Shown: positions 47,685-56,066 of the stretch, in pieces
How the letters are laid out: the number at the start of each line of letters is the position of its first letter
How positions within the stretch are numbered: position 1 is the first letter of the stretch
Source of the DNA: Pichia kudriavzevii
Taxonomy: Eukaryota; Ascomycota; Pichiomycetes; Pichiales; Pichiaceae
Length of the DNA stretch: 64,000 nucleotides
NCBI RefSeq assembly: GCF_003054445.1
Contig: NC_042509.1
Location: 682,001 to 746,000, forward strand
Direction of reading: 5' to 3'
Program-made: the position numbers and the translations under genes
The notes under the pieces: model-generated
Databases searched by the model: none
The model's input: the letters and a program-made list of their open reading frames with translations, nothing else
What the model was told of the DNA's origin: nothing

Positions 47685-49478
47685 ATGGTTCGGAACGAAG
47701 ACAATGGAACAGCTGATCTATTCAAGTCAACAATTAATGAATATCTAGACAATCTTCCTGAATCTGTCCATCAACAGCTCTTCCAATCCAGAGAGACATG
47801 CCTAGCTATATTTAGGCTATTACCCTCATTATCAAAGTTCTATATTATGAGCTTATTATTTCATGATGGAAATGTTCCATATTCGGATTTGAATCGATGG
47901 ATAAAGGCGAACAAAAGTGACGTTAAAGGGTATCAAAATCCAACAAAAATATATCAAAATGATTCGATTAAAAGATTGAAATCTTTGCACATTTTAAAGG
48001 AAATTAAAAGACAGATGATCCACCCTATCACCAAGCAACCTACCATGATCACATTTGTGCAGCTAAATGAGACGTTTAGACAATCATTCCGGGATTCCTT
48101 GACTGGATTCTTACCTGGCTCCAATAAGGAAAATCAGGATCAGATAATGTTAGCATCGGAGACAACAACAATCAACGAAGGAGATAAAGAGGGCAGTGAT
48201 ATTAAGACGCTTTTTGATGACGATGCTGATAGTGGTGGGAAAATCACTATTGACTATTTGGATAAATATTGTTTCGCCAAGTGGGAGAACATCTTGCATT
48301 TTATGGTAGGTACAGAAATTAAGGACATACCATCAGTTGAAGTGCTAACCCTATTGAGATACTCTGGTTTAATGGAGCTACCTAGTGATAGAGAACGCCG
48401 AGAATTGGCCAATGGTGACATTGACGAGGACGATGATTTGACGTATGAGGATGTTAAATCCTCGATGAACATAAATACCTTACGAGAACTAAAGATTACA
48501 AAGAACGGATTTCAATTCTTACTACAAGAGATCAGCTCACAGATTTGGACATTATTGATCCAGTATCTTATCTTGGCGGAGAAGAGGGATATGAATCCCG
48601 TTGAGGTGTTGAATTTTATATTCTTAATGGGAAGTTTACAGTTGGGACAAGGGTATGACATCAAGATGTTATCGAGAACGCAATTGATAATGTTGGATGA
48701 ATTGCACAACTATGGGTTGATTTACCACAGAGCCAAAAGCAATGTCTTTTACCCGACCAGACTAGCAACCTCACTTACAAGTGAGAATTCTACTTTTAAA
48801 AGTGCATCTAATGCGATTGACCAGGAGATTCAGCAAAGACAGCAAGAACAACAACAGCAGCAGCAGCAACGAGGGGAGAAGATTAGCAATAGTAACAAAG
48901 GCTCAATCATTATTGAAACGAATTTTAAGTTATACTGTTACACGAATTCACCATTACAAATCGCCATATTGAATCTATTCGTCAATCTCCGGACAAGATT
49001 CTCCAATATGGTCACTGGGGTAATCACGCGGGAGTCGATTAGGCATGCACTTTCCAATGGAATTACCGCTAACCAGATAATCAATTACCTTGAGACGCAT
49101 GCGCACAGCGGTATGGTTGAGCTGGCCGAGACTGAGTACAATAAGAAATATGAGTTTGAGAGTTCTATTGGTAATACCACAGCAATAGAGCAACTAAGAC
49201 TAGAAATTCTGCCGCCAACAGTAGTTGATCAAATCAAACTCTGGCAGCTAGAGATGGATAGGGTTGAGCCATTCAAGGGATTCCTCTACAAGGACTTTAA
49301 CAATGAGTTTGAATTTGAGAAACTCTTGAATTACGGAGAGGAAATTGGGGTGATTATTTGGAAGGACAGGAATAAGCGGAAATTTTTTGTAAGTGAAGAT
49401 GGTAATCCACAGCTAATCGATTATGCCAACAAGATAGTAAGAAACGGAACAGCATCAAGAAATGCAACCCCGTTATAA
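47685..49478 (+). CDS. TFB2: Tfb2, p52 subunit of TFIIH
   Basis: The 597-residue protein follows S. cerevisiae Tfb2 (513) closely: TCLAIFRLLPSLSKFYIMSLLF, KWENILHFMVGT, NGFQFLLQEISSQIWTLLIQYL, SLIVETNFK-like IIIETNFKLYCYTNSPLQIAILNLFV, ITRESIRHALSNGITANQIINYLETHAH and the C-terminal IIWKDRNKRKFFV that binds Tfb5. Tfb2 anchors and stimulates the Ssl2 (XPB) translocase in transcription initiation and nucleotide excision repair. Extra length comes from loops, one with a polyglutamine run (about 48833-48866). It is divergent from RET1 and convergent with SEC63. Confidence 0.96.
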   Translation: MVRNEDNGTADLFKSTINEYLDNLPESVHQQLFQSRETCLAIFRLLPSLSKFYIMSLLFHDGNVPYSDLNRWIKANKSDVKGYQNPTKIYQNDSIKRLKSLHILKEIKRQMIHPITKQPTMITFVQLNETFRQSFRDSLTGFLPGSNKENQDQIMLASETTTINEGDKEGSDIKTLFDDDADSGGKITIDYLDKYCFAKWENILHFMVGTEIKDIPSVEVLTLLRYSGLMELPSDRERRELANGDIDEDDDLTYEDVKSSMNINTLRELKITKNGFQFLLQEISSQIWTLLIQYLILAEKRDMNPVEVLNFIFLMGSLQLGQGYDIKMLSRTQLIMLDELHNYGLIYHRAKSNVFYPTRLATSLTSENSTFKSASNAIDQEIQQRQQEQQQQQQQRGEKISNSNKGSIIIETNFKLYCYTNSPLQIAILNLFVNLRTRFSNMVTGVITRESIRHALSNGITANQIINYLETHAHSGMVELAETEYNKKYEFESSIGNTTAIEQLRLEILPPTVVDQIKLWQLEMDRVEPFKGFLYKDFNNEFEFEKLLNYGEEIGVIIWKDRNKRKFFVSEDGNPQLIDYANKIVRNGTASRNATPL

Positions 49479-49556
49479 CCGCAAAAGGAGGAGAATAATA
49501 ATCAAGAAGTGAGACGAGCTTCTCTTTAGGAGTATTATACAAAAAAATATATAGTT

Positions 49557-51593
49557 TTATTTGAGAGTATCCTCTTCGACTTCTGTATCTGTGTCTAAAT
49601 CAGTCCAAAGATCGACACTGTCGGTGTCCGAATGGTCGTCATCATCTTCGTCGTCACTACTCTCGTATTCATTTTCAAATCTCTTAACCGGTTCACCCCT
49701 GAGAGTAGCCATTGCACCAGCAATTGAATCTTCGTTCGGATCCTCAATACCATAGACGTCACTATCAACTGTGGGGTTCTCCTTAACTTCCATAGACACT
49801 GGGATGTCGATATCAGAACCAAAGTAGATCAGATTTCTGATGATCAACCTGAAGTGGTAAACACCTGGTTCCTTTGGTGCTGGAGATTGTAGTTGGATTT
49901 TAAATGTTGAAACATGGGCTTTGGAAGATAAAAAGTCATCATTGGATAGATACAAGTTTGACAGGTCTGCCTTATTCAACAATTTTGGAATTTCGACTAT
50001 TTTGTTGTCTCTTTGAGAGACCAATAACGCCAACCAACCCGAATTAGACTCGATATATTCCAAGTCCGGGAAGAATGGAGGTATGGAGGGTAAACTAATC
50101 AGGGGCTGTTTGTTAACGAATTCCAATGGATCCTTCAAATTTTCCAAGGTCTCCAACTCGTGGAGCTCGTTATCAATGACAAACTTGGATAGCTTATCAA
50201 CAGAAGGTTTTGAGGAATGACGAGGAGATTTTATAAGGAATTTCAATGAGAGATTAGTAGATGAGTTAGGAGATATGACTTTTTCGCCAGGCACCTTAAA
50301 GGATGTCTCCAATGGTTCGATCAATGGGATTTTAGAAGCATAATCCAGTATTTGGTCGAGATCAGTATCTTTTGATTTTTGCAAGTAGGTATTCAAGTCG
50401 CAGTTTGGCTTTTTCAGCAATTTACCCAATGTTAGGACATTTGAGTTAAGTGGATCGTTTTTATTGATGTTTAAGTTTTCTACACCAGGTAATTGCAAAA
50501 TCTCTTTGAATTTATAGTGAACTGCATTTTTCTCGATATTCAAAGCCTGAATGATACACCTGTGGGCATCCACGAGTTTCAATGTATAATCTGTGTTTTT
50601 GAAAGCTGCTGAGATTTCAATGAAGGCAACCAACAATTTAGGAGCCAAGCTGACAACCTTTAATCTCAATTTTTCATTTTTTGAAGGGGTTCTATCGATG
50701 AAGGACTTCAAGTAATTATAAACGTCATTTGGAGTGAAACTATCATCCAATTGTTTGAATTCAACTGCATGGGAGATAAAATGGAGTATATCGTCAACCA
50801 GTAGCAGTTTAGTTGGACTTGCATTCATCATAATTTTCATGAAATGGTGGGCAGTATTGACGTGAATATCATTTTTGGTTTTAGACTTAACACCATACCA
50901 CCAATTACCCACAATCAGGGGTAAGATGATTGAGATGAGTAAGATATACACTAGAACCAAAAGAGGAGAGGCCTTTCCATTAATCAAAAACTCAGGTAGG
51001 GCGATTCCATGTTTGATTTCGTTTGGGCCATCTGGATTACCATACTTGAGGAAGTTTTCCCTAACAGATTCGTCTGTTAGGGCTTTATAAGCCTTATTGA
51101 TTAGAACGTAGGATGAATCAACAAGATCGATTTCCTCTGGAGACATATTAGAGGTATCGATTTTATCTGGATGGAATTTAAGGGATAGTTTCCTGTAGGC
51201 AGTTTTAATGACCTTCTCGGAATCAGATTCGGAGATGCCCAAGATTTTCCAAGGATCGAAATTGGATTCAGAGACTGTGTAATGGGTGGATCTTATTTTA
51301 TAAATAAGGGAGAGGACGACAATCCAAGACGCCAGTAAAAAGAGGGTTGACCATTTCCAAAAACGGGATTTCCTCTGGCTCGATCTGAATTTAAGGAGAT
51401 GGGTGGAATTGTATGGGTTGAATGAGGATTCTGAGGTTGACTTGGCGTCCTTAAGTGGTTGATGGCGAGATGAGAACAGTCCATCTCTCAGACACGAGTA
51501 TGTGTAGGGAAGGAGGGGGACTGCAATGGCCGTTAGGAGGAACACAGGCCAAGTTTCGTTGTTTGTGTCGTACTCGTAGTGTGACTGCGACAT
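49557..51593 (-). CDS. SEC63: Sec63, J-domain subunit of the ER translocon
   Basis: The 678-residue protein has a membrane segment near 15-33, another near 82-100, a lumenal J-domain (about 112-180) with HPD at 141-143, and a third membrane segment near 207-226. The cytosolic Brl domain and a strongly acidic Asp/Glu/Ser tail follow, ending TDTEVEEDTLK. This is the Sec63 architecture (663 in S. cerevisiae). The J-domain recruits Kar2 to pull post-translational substrates through Sec61; the acidic tail, in yeast phosphorylated by CK2, binds Sec62. Confidence 0.97.
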   Translation of the reverse strand: MSQSHYEYDTNNETWPVFLLTAIAVPLLPYTYSCLRDGLFSSRHQPLKDAKSTSESSFNPYNSTHLLKFRSSQRKSRFWKWSTLFLLASWIVVLSLIYKIRSTHYTVSESNFDPWKILGISESDSEKVIKTAYRKLSLKFHPDKIDTSNMSPEEIDLVDSSYVLINKAYKALTDESVRENFLKYGNPDGPNEIKHGIALPEFLINGKASPLLVLVYILLISIILPLIVGNWWYGVKSKTKNDIHVNTAHHFMKIMMNASPTKLLLVDDILHFISHAVEFKQLDDSFTPNDVYNYLKSFIDRTPSKNEKLRLKVVSLAPKLLVAFIEISAAFKNTDYTLKLVDAHRCIIQALNIEKNAVHYKFKEILQLPGVENLNINKNDPLNSNVLTLGKLLKKPNCDLNTYLQKSKDTDLDQILDYASKIPLIEPLETSFKVPGEKVISPNSSTNLSLKFLIKSPRHSSKPSVDKLSKFVIDNELHELETLENLKDPLEFVNKQPLISLPSIPPFFPDLEYIESNSGWLALLVSQRDNKIVEIPKLLNKADLSNLYLSNDDFLSSKAHVSTFKIQLQSPAPKEPGVYHFRLIIRNLIYFGSDIDIPVSMEVKENPTVDSDVYGIEDPNEDSIAGAMATLRGEPVKRFENEYESSDDEDDDDHSDTDSVDLWTDLDTDTEVEEDTLK

Positions 51594-52108
51594 TGCACTT
51601 TAAAAGCTCTTAGACGTGTATATGAGTATGACTGTGACTTTAAGTGTGCCAATATTGAAAGGCCAGAAACCTAGAATGGATGCTGTATCTTAAGGTCCTA
51701 GTCACTGTACCAAACACAAACAACGTGAAGCAACATTTCAGCTATTGAAGAAATGTTTTATTTCTCAAAATGCTGAAATTTTGAAACGTGAAAAGTCCCT
51801 CCCCCGGTGAATGGGGAACTCGCTGACGTGTTGTTGAGCGAAGTGCCAATTTAAGAATTTCATTCCTCCCTCCCCTCTCACACGTCACGTGATCCGTCAC
51901 GTGACGAGCAGAAGAAGGGGGTCAACTGGTAAAGGGTGAAAAATGTGCTCGCTGCTGCATTTTAATGAATTAAAATGGAAAAGTGGTTTAGTGTACTCAA
52001 TCGTATAACATATGGTGCAGTGCCTTATAGTGAAGCATAGTGTACCAGTATTGGCTGTCTCTATAACGCGTCCTATTTTAAGGAGATCCATTGGCTAGAG
52101 TATTCACT
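51594..52108. promoter_or_regulatory. Divergent promoter region of SEC63 and TCA17 with paired CACGTG boxes
   Basis: This region of 515 bases holds two 10-base elements, GTCACGTGAT (51884-51893) and GTCACGTGAC (51896-51905), with centres 12 bases apart. GTCACGTG is the binding core of Cbf1-type bHLH factors. A second pair of the same design lies at 54896-54919. From about 51960 on, scattered TAGTG words appear, resembling the nearby pentanucleotide arrays. Confidence 0.6.
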
Positions 52109-52648
52109 ATGGAGAAACAAGACGGTTTAGAGATGCAGATCAAGTTCATAGCGCTCATTAGTCGAGACAACCAGCCGGTGTGTATTGAGACGTGCTTGGG
52201 CAACGACAACGATAACGGCAATGGCAATGGCAATGGCAATGGCAGTGACTGCCTCAACGAGGAGCTCAAGTACAACTTCCTCTCACACATGGCATTGGAT
52301 GCACTGGAGTGTGCTGAGTCCCCTACCACCACAACAACAACAACAACAAGTACTCCCGCAGGTGCCGGCAGCACGTCTCCCCGTACTATGCCTGCGTTGC
52401 TCTTCATTGAAGACGGCGTCTCTGTCTATGGGAACGTCTCTGCAGCCGGTTTCAAAGTAGTCATTGGAGCTACAAACACTACTTGCACAGGCACAACAAG
52501 CTCGAGCCACCTTCGGCGGCTCAGCGACGCGGCGGCACGTGCGCGTCGCGTCTATATTGACTGGGCAAGCAATCCGTTTTCCCTGTACGAGCCCACAGAG
52601 GGCGCTGTGCTCAGCGAGAAGCTCAGAGCCATTATACGAGAGTGTTAG
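52109..52648 (+). CDS. TCA17: Tca17/TRAPPC2L-type TRAPP subunit
   Basis: The first ATG is at 52109, giving 179 residues. The longin-like TRAPP fold is recognisable: IKFIALISRDNQPVCIE, LKYNFLSHMALDALE, LLFIEDGVSVYGNVSAAGFKVVIG, then a C-terminal helix with YIDWASNPF. Tca17 acts with the TRAPP II complex in Golgi traffic, promoting its assembly. Two low-complexity insertions are odd for such a small domain: an Asn/Gly run (about 52206-52245) and a Thr run (about 52323-52350), both from triplet or hexamer slippage. S. cerevisiae Tca17 has 152 residues. TCA17 and IES6 are also near neighbours in S. cerevisiae. Confidence 0.85.
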   Translation: MEKQDGLEMQIKFIALISRDNQPVCIETCLGNDNDNGNGNGNGNGSDCLNEELKYNFLSHMALDALECAESPTTTTTTTTSTPAGAGSTSPRTMPALLFIEDGVSVYGNVSAAGFKVVIGATNTTCTGTTSSSHLRRLSDAAARARRVYIDWASNPFSLYEPTEGAVLSEKLRAIIREC

Positions 52649-52650
52649 TG

Positions 52651-52738
52651 TAGTATAGTAAGTATAGTATAGTATAGTATAGTATAGTATAGTATAGTAT
52701 AGTATAGTATAGTATAGTATAGTATAGTATAGTATATA
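52651..52738. repeat. Pentanucleotide array (AGTAT)n downstream of TCA17
   Basis: About 17 copies of AGTAT in a row start a few bases after the TCA17 stop codon and end before IES6, which is convergent. The array is nearly perfect, with one irregular unit near its start, so it is probably polymorphic. Confidence 0.95.
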
Positions 52739-52806
52739 GTATCGTTTTGGCATGGTATTAAATGGTTTTAAAGACATATGTAGAATAGACTAGCGAACGA
52801 GTATTA

Positions 52807-53172
52807 CTATTTAAGTATAACGTTAGCACCCCTAAGGGATAAGTACTGCTGATCGACACCTGGTGGCATGTTTTTCACGAGCTGGTAGCATTCACTGTCA
52901 AAGTATCGGATTTGATTATGTGGAGCGGTGTAGTGTGCTGGGAGGCCAGTGATATCGCAGTATTTACGAGGAGGACGCAGAGAGGGAGGGGCGGCAATGG
53001 ACATGTACGTCGTGGACGGACGCGTCGCTGCGGGGAGGGAATTTACCCTGCGCATTTCGTCGTTGATAATGAGACGGGCACCCTTGTAGCGGTGGCGGCG
53101 TTGTGGGTGCGGCCGTTTGAACCCGCTTGCCGTCGCATAGACAGTCATGTATTCTTCCAAAGTGGTGTCCAT
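52807..53172 (-). CDS. IES6: Ies6, INO80 chromatin-remodelling subunit
   Basis: The only ATG start is at 53172 (MDTTLEEYM), giving 121 residues. The C-terminal YL1_C domain is plain: KYCDITGLPAHYTAPHNQIRYFDSECYQLVKNMPPGVDQQYLSLRGANVILK, as in Ies6 and its human relative INO80C. The N-terminal part has GFKRPHPQRRHRYKGARLII, also typical. Ies6 joins Arp5 on the INO80 ATPase and is needed for nucleosome sliding. At 166 residues the S. cerevisiae protein is longer at the N-terminus. The coding sequence uses many C- or G-ending codons, unlike genes before 51 kb. Confidence 0.92.
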   Translation of the reverse strand: MDTTLEEYMTVYATASGFKRPHPQRRHRYKGARLIINDEMRRVNSLPAATRPSTTYMSIAAPPSLRPPRKYCDITGLPAHYTAPHNQIRYFDSECYQLVKNMPPGVDQQYLSLRGANVILK

Positions 53173-53396
53173 ATGTAGATGGAGGGTATACACTGTATCC
53201 GATATGGTGTTATGTGTAACCTAGTGTGTGTGTGGTGTATTGTAGTAGATAGCATATACAGTATTACTTATAGGTTACAGTGTCGTCTAGTGTTGAGTGG
53301 TTGGAATATCTATTGAGTGCCAGTGTGTAGTGGATAGTTTATTATGCCCTGCACGGCGCGGCCGTCGCGACGCCCCTGTCCCTCGCCCCCCTCCAT

Positions 53397-54221
53397 TCAC
53401 CACACAGAGTACCCTCCATCAACGAGAACATCCTCCCCCGTGGTGTAAGAACTTGCGTCGTTTGCAAGGAGAAAGAGAACGGCGCCCGCCATTTCACGCG
53501 GGTGCGCCATTCTCCCCAGGGGGACACGTCTTGTCCATTCCGCGGCGAGCGACGCGTCGCCGCTCACCACGTTTCTGGTTAATGGGGTGGCGGTGTACCC
53601 GGGGGAGAGCGTATTGACTCGAATGGGGTGCATGAGGGCGCCCCATTCCGCTGCGAGAGATTTTGCCAAATGAATAACGCCGGCTTTGCTAGCGTTATAG
53701 ATGCACTGATTCTGCGGGGTATTTACAATTTTCCCACTCATTGATGCAATAAGGACAATCGAACCTCCTGAGATGTTATGTTCAATCAAAGGCTTTGCAA
53801 AACATTGTGAGAGATAAAAGGCACCCAATAGGTTAACTCCCATCAAATCATGGGCATTTTGTGCTGGATAGTCGACAGCGGCAAAGTTCTCGCAATAACC
53901 TGCACAATTCACCATGTGTAGTGGGTACCGTTGGAAGACATTGTATATCTCGCCAAATAGAGTTTCAACTTCCCCCGCGTCTCCTATATTACATGTAAAG
54001 CACTCCATCTTTGGAACATCCTCCTCCTTAATGTTTGCCTCCTCAACACAGAAACGCACCATGGCGTCCCGTGTGCGGTGCAACGCCTCCATGTTACGGT
54101 CCACGAGCGCCAGCGGCGCCCCGTAGACCAGAAGCGTCTCCACGAGGGCGTGGGCAATGCCGCCGCTGGCGCCTGTCACGACGGTGAGCTCGTTTGTTAG
54201 TCGAAAAGTTGGAACTGACAT
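53397..54221 (-). CDS. Short-chain dehydrogenase, D-arabinitol 2-dehydrogenase type
   Basis: The 274-residue classical SDR has the NAD(P)-binding TGASGGIA near residue 17, NCAGY, the catalytic Ser in IASMSG and the YNASK pair, then NTLSPGYTATPLTRN and a C-terminal DGGYSVW. The segments FRLTNELTVVTGASGG, NAGYCENF-like NCAGYCENFAAVDYPAQNA and YNASKAGVIHLAKSLAAEW are those of yeast D-arabinitol 2-dehydrogenases (ribulose-forming) of Candida and Scheffersomyces. Sou1-type sorbose reductases are the nearest alternative. The enzyme would interconvert D-arabinitol and D-ribulose. A TAGTG pentanucleotide array begins about 20 bases upstream of its ATG. Confidence 0.82.
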   Translation of the reverse strand: MSVPTFRLTNELTVVTGASGGIAHALVETLLVYGAPLALVDRNMEALHRTRDAMVRFCVEEANIKEEDVPKMECFTCNIGDAGEVETLFGEIYNVFQRYPLHMVNCAGYCENFAAVDYPAQNAHDLMGVNLLGAFYLSQCFAKPLIEHNISGGSIVLIASMSGKIVNTPQNQCIYNASKAGVIHLAKSLAAEWGALMHPIRVNTLSPGYTATPLTRNVVSGDASLAAEWTRRVPLGRMAHPREMAGAVLFLLANDASSYTTGEDVLVDGGYSVW

Positions 54222-54240
54222 GGTATAATGTAGTGTAATG

Positions 54241-54365
54241 GAGTGTAGTGTAGTGTAGTGTAGTGTAGTGTAGTGTAGTGTAGTGTAGTGTAGTGTAGTG
54301 TAGTGTAGTGTAGTGTAGTGTAGTGTAGTGTAGTGTAGTGTAGTGTAGTGTAGTGTAGTGTAGTG
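54241..54365. repeat. Pentanucleotide array (TAGTG)n in the leader/promoter of the SDR gene
   Basis: About 24 near-perfect copies of TAGTG start roughly 20 bases upstream of the SDR start codon, so they sit in its 5' leader or core promoter. Similar but degenerate TAGTG words flank the array and recur near 53220-53340 and 51960-52050. Copy number could change expression of the SDR. Confidence 0.95.
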
Positions 54366-54392
54366 AGTCTAGTGGAGTCTAGTGTAGTGTAA

Positions 54393-54434
54393 TTTATTCT
54401 AGAATAAATAGTATACTCTAGAATAAATAGTATA
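54393..54434. repeat. 17-base direct repeat and 16-base palindrome with heat-shock-type TTCTAGAA
   Basis: CTAGAATAAATAGTATA occurs at 54399-54415 and again at 54418-54434. The first copy overlaps a perfect palindrome, TTTATTCTAGAATAAA (54393-54408), whose centre TTCTAGAA is two inverted NGAAN units of a heat-shock element. It lies about 175 bases upstream of the SDR start. Confidence 0.7.
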
Positions 54435-55088
54435 TGGAGAATACTGTAATAGTAAGACACACCTTCCTATTTATACCCCTGCAATCCACACGCATTTCTT
54501 AGCGGAGTCACTGTTTGTTGCCAAACATATGCTATTGATCAACAGCACTCTATCCTTAACGTCATATCTATCTTGGCTCACCTTCCCCATTGAGAATGAC
54601 AAACACCGCATGGCCGCAAAAGAAACGACGCTGCGCCAAAAGAAACGACCCCTGCAGCAGACATTCTCGAGCATCCTCTCCCTTCTCGGTAGCGTCCTCT
54701 ATAGCGTCCTCAAACAGAGGGCTTTCTCGCTTATCTTTTCTTTTGCGCGTGTCTCCGACGGAGTTTGTGCTTCCCTCTCCGAGAGGGGGGGGCGCACACG
54801 CAGGAAAAAGAAACGTGCGCAGAGGCTCGGCAAAAGGAGGTGCAACATCACGTGTGTCGCGCCACCACACAGAGGAACCGTTGTAAAAAATGGTTGTCAC
54901 GTGATATGCGTCACGTGACAGTATGTTTAATTTTTGCATGCTTTTCTCTGTGCAGTTTCTGTGTAGCGTATCCAAATTGCAGTTGCAGTTGTTACGGTTG
55001 TTACAGTTGTAGTTAGTGGCATTGATGCTAGATACGCAATTAGACTTCCTCTCCGCTACAACCGCCACCCCCTCCACTACAACCACCA

Positions 55089-55715
55089 ATGGCCGTATCA
55101 GCCCTGATTCTCTCAATTTCCTTCCTCGTGTCCTCCATCTCCGCATTGAACACCTTGGCCGCCCTACCACTACCTGATGAACTTAAACACGCCGGTCAGT
55201 ACCAGTTCCTGACAAACATCGCCTTGTCTCTCTCAACTGCTTATGCCGCCATCAACATCTACCACTCACTGACAGGAAAAGCCTCCACTCTGAAAGAGTA
55301 CTCGAGCGCAACCGTCCTCCCCCTCAACTTCATTGTCTCCCTCGTCTACTGGTCCCTCCGCATATGCTTCACCAACCTAATCATCGCCGACAATGTCGAA
55401 AAATACATCCCCTTATCCCTTGACTTGAAGATCCACCTCCTCCCGCTCCTATACACAGCACTCGACTACTTCCTCCTTATGGACCCTTGGTCCATCGACT
55501 CCAAAACGGCCTACATCATTGTTTCCTCTCTTGCAATCCTCTACTGGGCATGGTTGCATCTATTGATGGACGAATCTTCCTCTTACCCATACCCGTTCCT
55601 AAACGTTAGCACCGGAAATAGGATCCTCATATTTGTTCTTATCTCCCTAATTGCCTTTGCTACATTTCTCTCAGCTAAACGTCTCCACCCTGCAAGGAAA
55701 CTAAAAAACTTCTAA
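55089..55715 (+). CDS. FAR-17a/AIG1-family membrane protein (ADTRP-like)
   Basis: The 208-residue protein has about six hydrophobic segments and the family layout: QFLTNIALSLSTAYA, then FIVSLVYWSLR and HLLPLLYTALDYFLL. In human AIG1 and ADTRP, a Thr and a His in the equivalent places form the catalytic pair that hydrolyses fatty-acid esters of hydroxy fatty acids; Thr42 and His116 here are good candidates. Fungal members are little studied, so the substrate is open. Codons are strongly C-ending (CTC, ATC, TCC), contrasting with the AT-ending codons of genes left of 51 kb. No close S. cerevisiae gene comes to mind. Confidence 0.8.
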   Translation: MAVSALILSISFLVSSISALNTLAALPLPDELKHAGQYQFLTNIALSLSTAYAAINIYHSLTGKASTLKEYSSATVLPLNFIVSLVYWSLRICFTNLIIADNVEKYIPLSLDLKIHLLPLLYTALDYFLLMDPWSIDSKTAYIIVSSLAILYWAWLHLLMDESSSYPYPFLNVSTGNRILIFVLISLIAFATFLSAKRLHPARKLKNF

Positions 55716-56066
55716 TCTATATACCTTCTCTCCCTCCCCCCCCCTCTCCCGTCAAGGTAACATTACACTGACGGCTACGTACATTATGGACTTTGGAATT
55801 TATAAGTGCCATTATACAAGCGTCGATGTTTACATGTTGATACTTATCTCTCAATAAATAAGTGCCAAAATACACATTTTCCTCATCTTTCCTTTATCGT
55901 GCTCCTCTCTCTGGAGAATCTTTCAAATCGAAACAACCGCGTGCATCTCCACCGGGCTAGTTATTTGACCTGCACACCCTATACACACCCCCCTACTGGC
56001 CTGCCCAAGCCTTGCACATTGTCTGACACTACCACCGCACACTAACTAATTACCTGCAGGCAGGAC
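55716..56066. other. Intergenic region before ECM14
   Basis: A stretch of 351 bases with C-runs (55736-55744) and pyrimidine-rich sequence up to the ECM14 start. The short frame in it (55806-56045) has no recognisable feature. I see no repeat or operator. Confidence 0.4.

Larger units (their letters stand above)
54222..55088. promoter_or_regulatory. Divergent region between SDR and AIG1-family genes with CACGTG boxes
   Basis: Beyond the repeats noted separately, this region has CACGTG at 54849-54854, and a pair at 54898-54903 and 54912-54917 within GTCACGTGAT and GTCACGTGAC, matching the pair at 51884-51905 with slightly wider spacing. Short frames in both directions (for example minus 54568-55170) show no domain. 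Confidence 0.55.

Noticed and set aside
51884-51905. Paired GTCACGTG considered as centromere element CDEI
   Set aside because: No CDEIII-like CCGAA palindrome or highly AT-rich spacer follows, and the boxes sit in ordinary divergent promoters.
52651-54365. Pentanucleotide arrays considered as CRISPR or telomeric repeats
   Set aside because: There are no spacers and no telomere-like G-rich unit continuing to a chromosome end; they are simple microsatellites in a eukaryotic region.
54197-54460. A frame encoding repeated HYTTL
   Set aside because: It is the translation of the TAGTG microsatellite and has no coding features.
54568-55170. A 200-codon minus-strand frame overlapping the AIG1-family start
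   Set aside because: Low-complexity, overlaps a promoter and a real gene on the other strand, no known domain.
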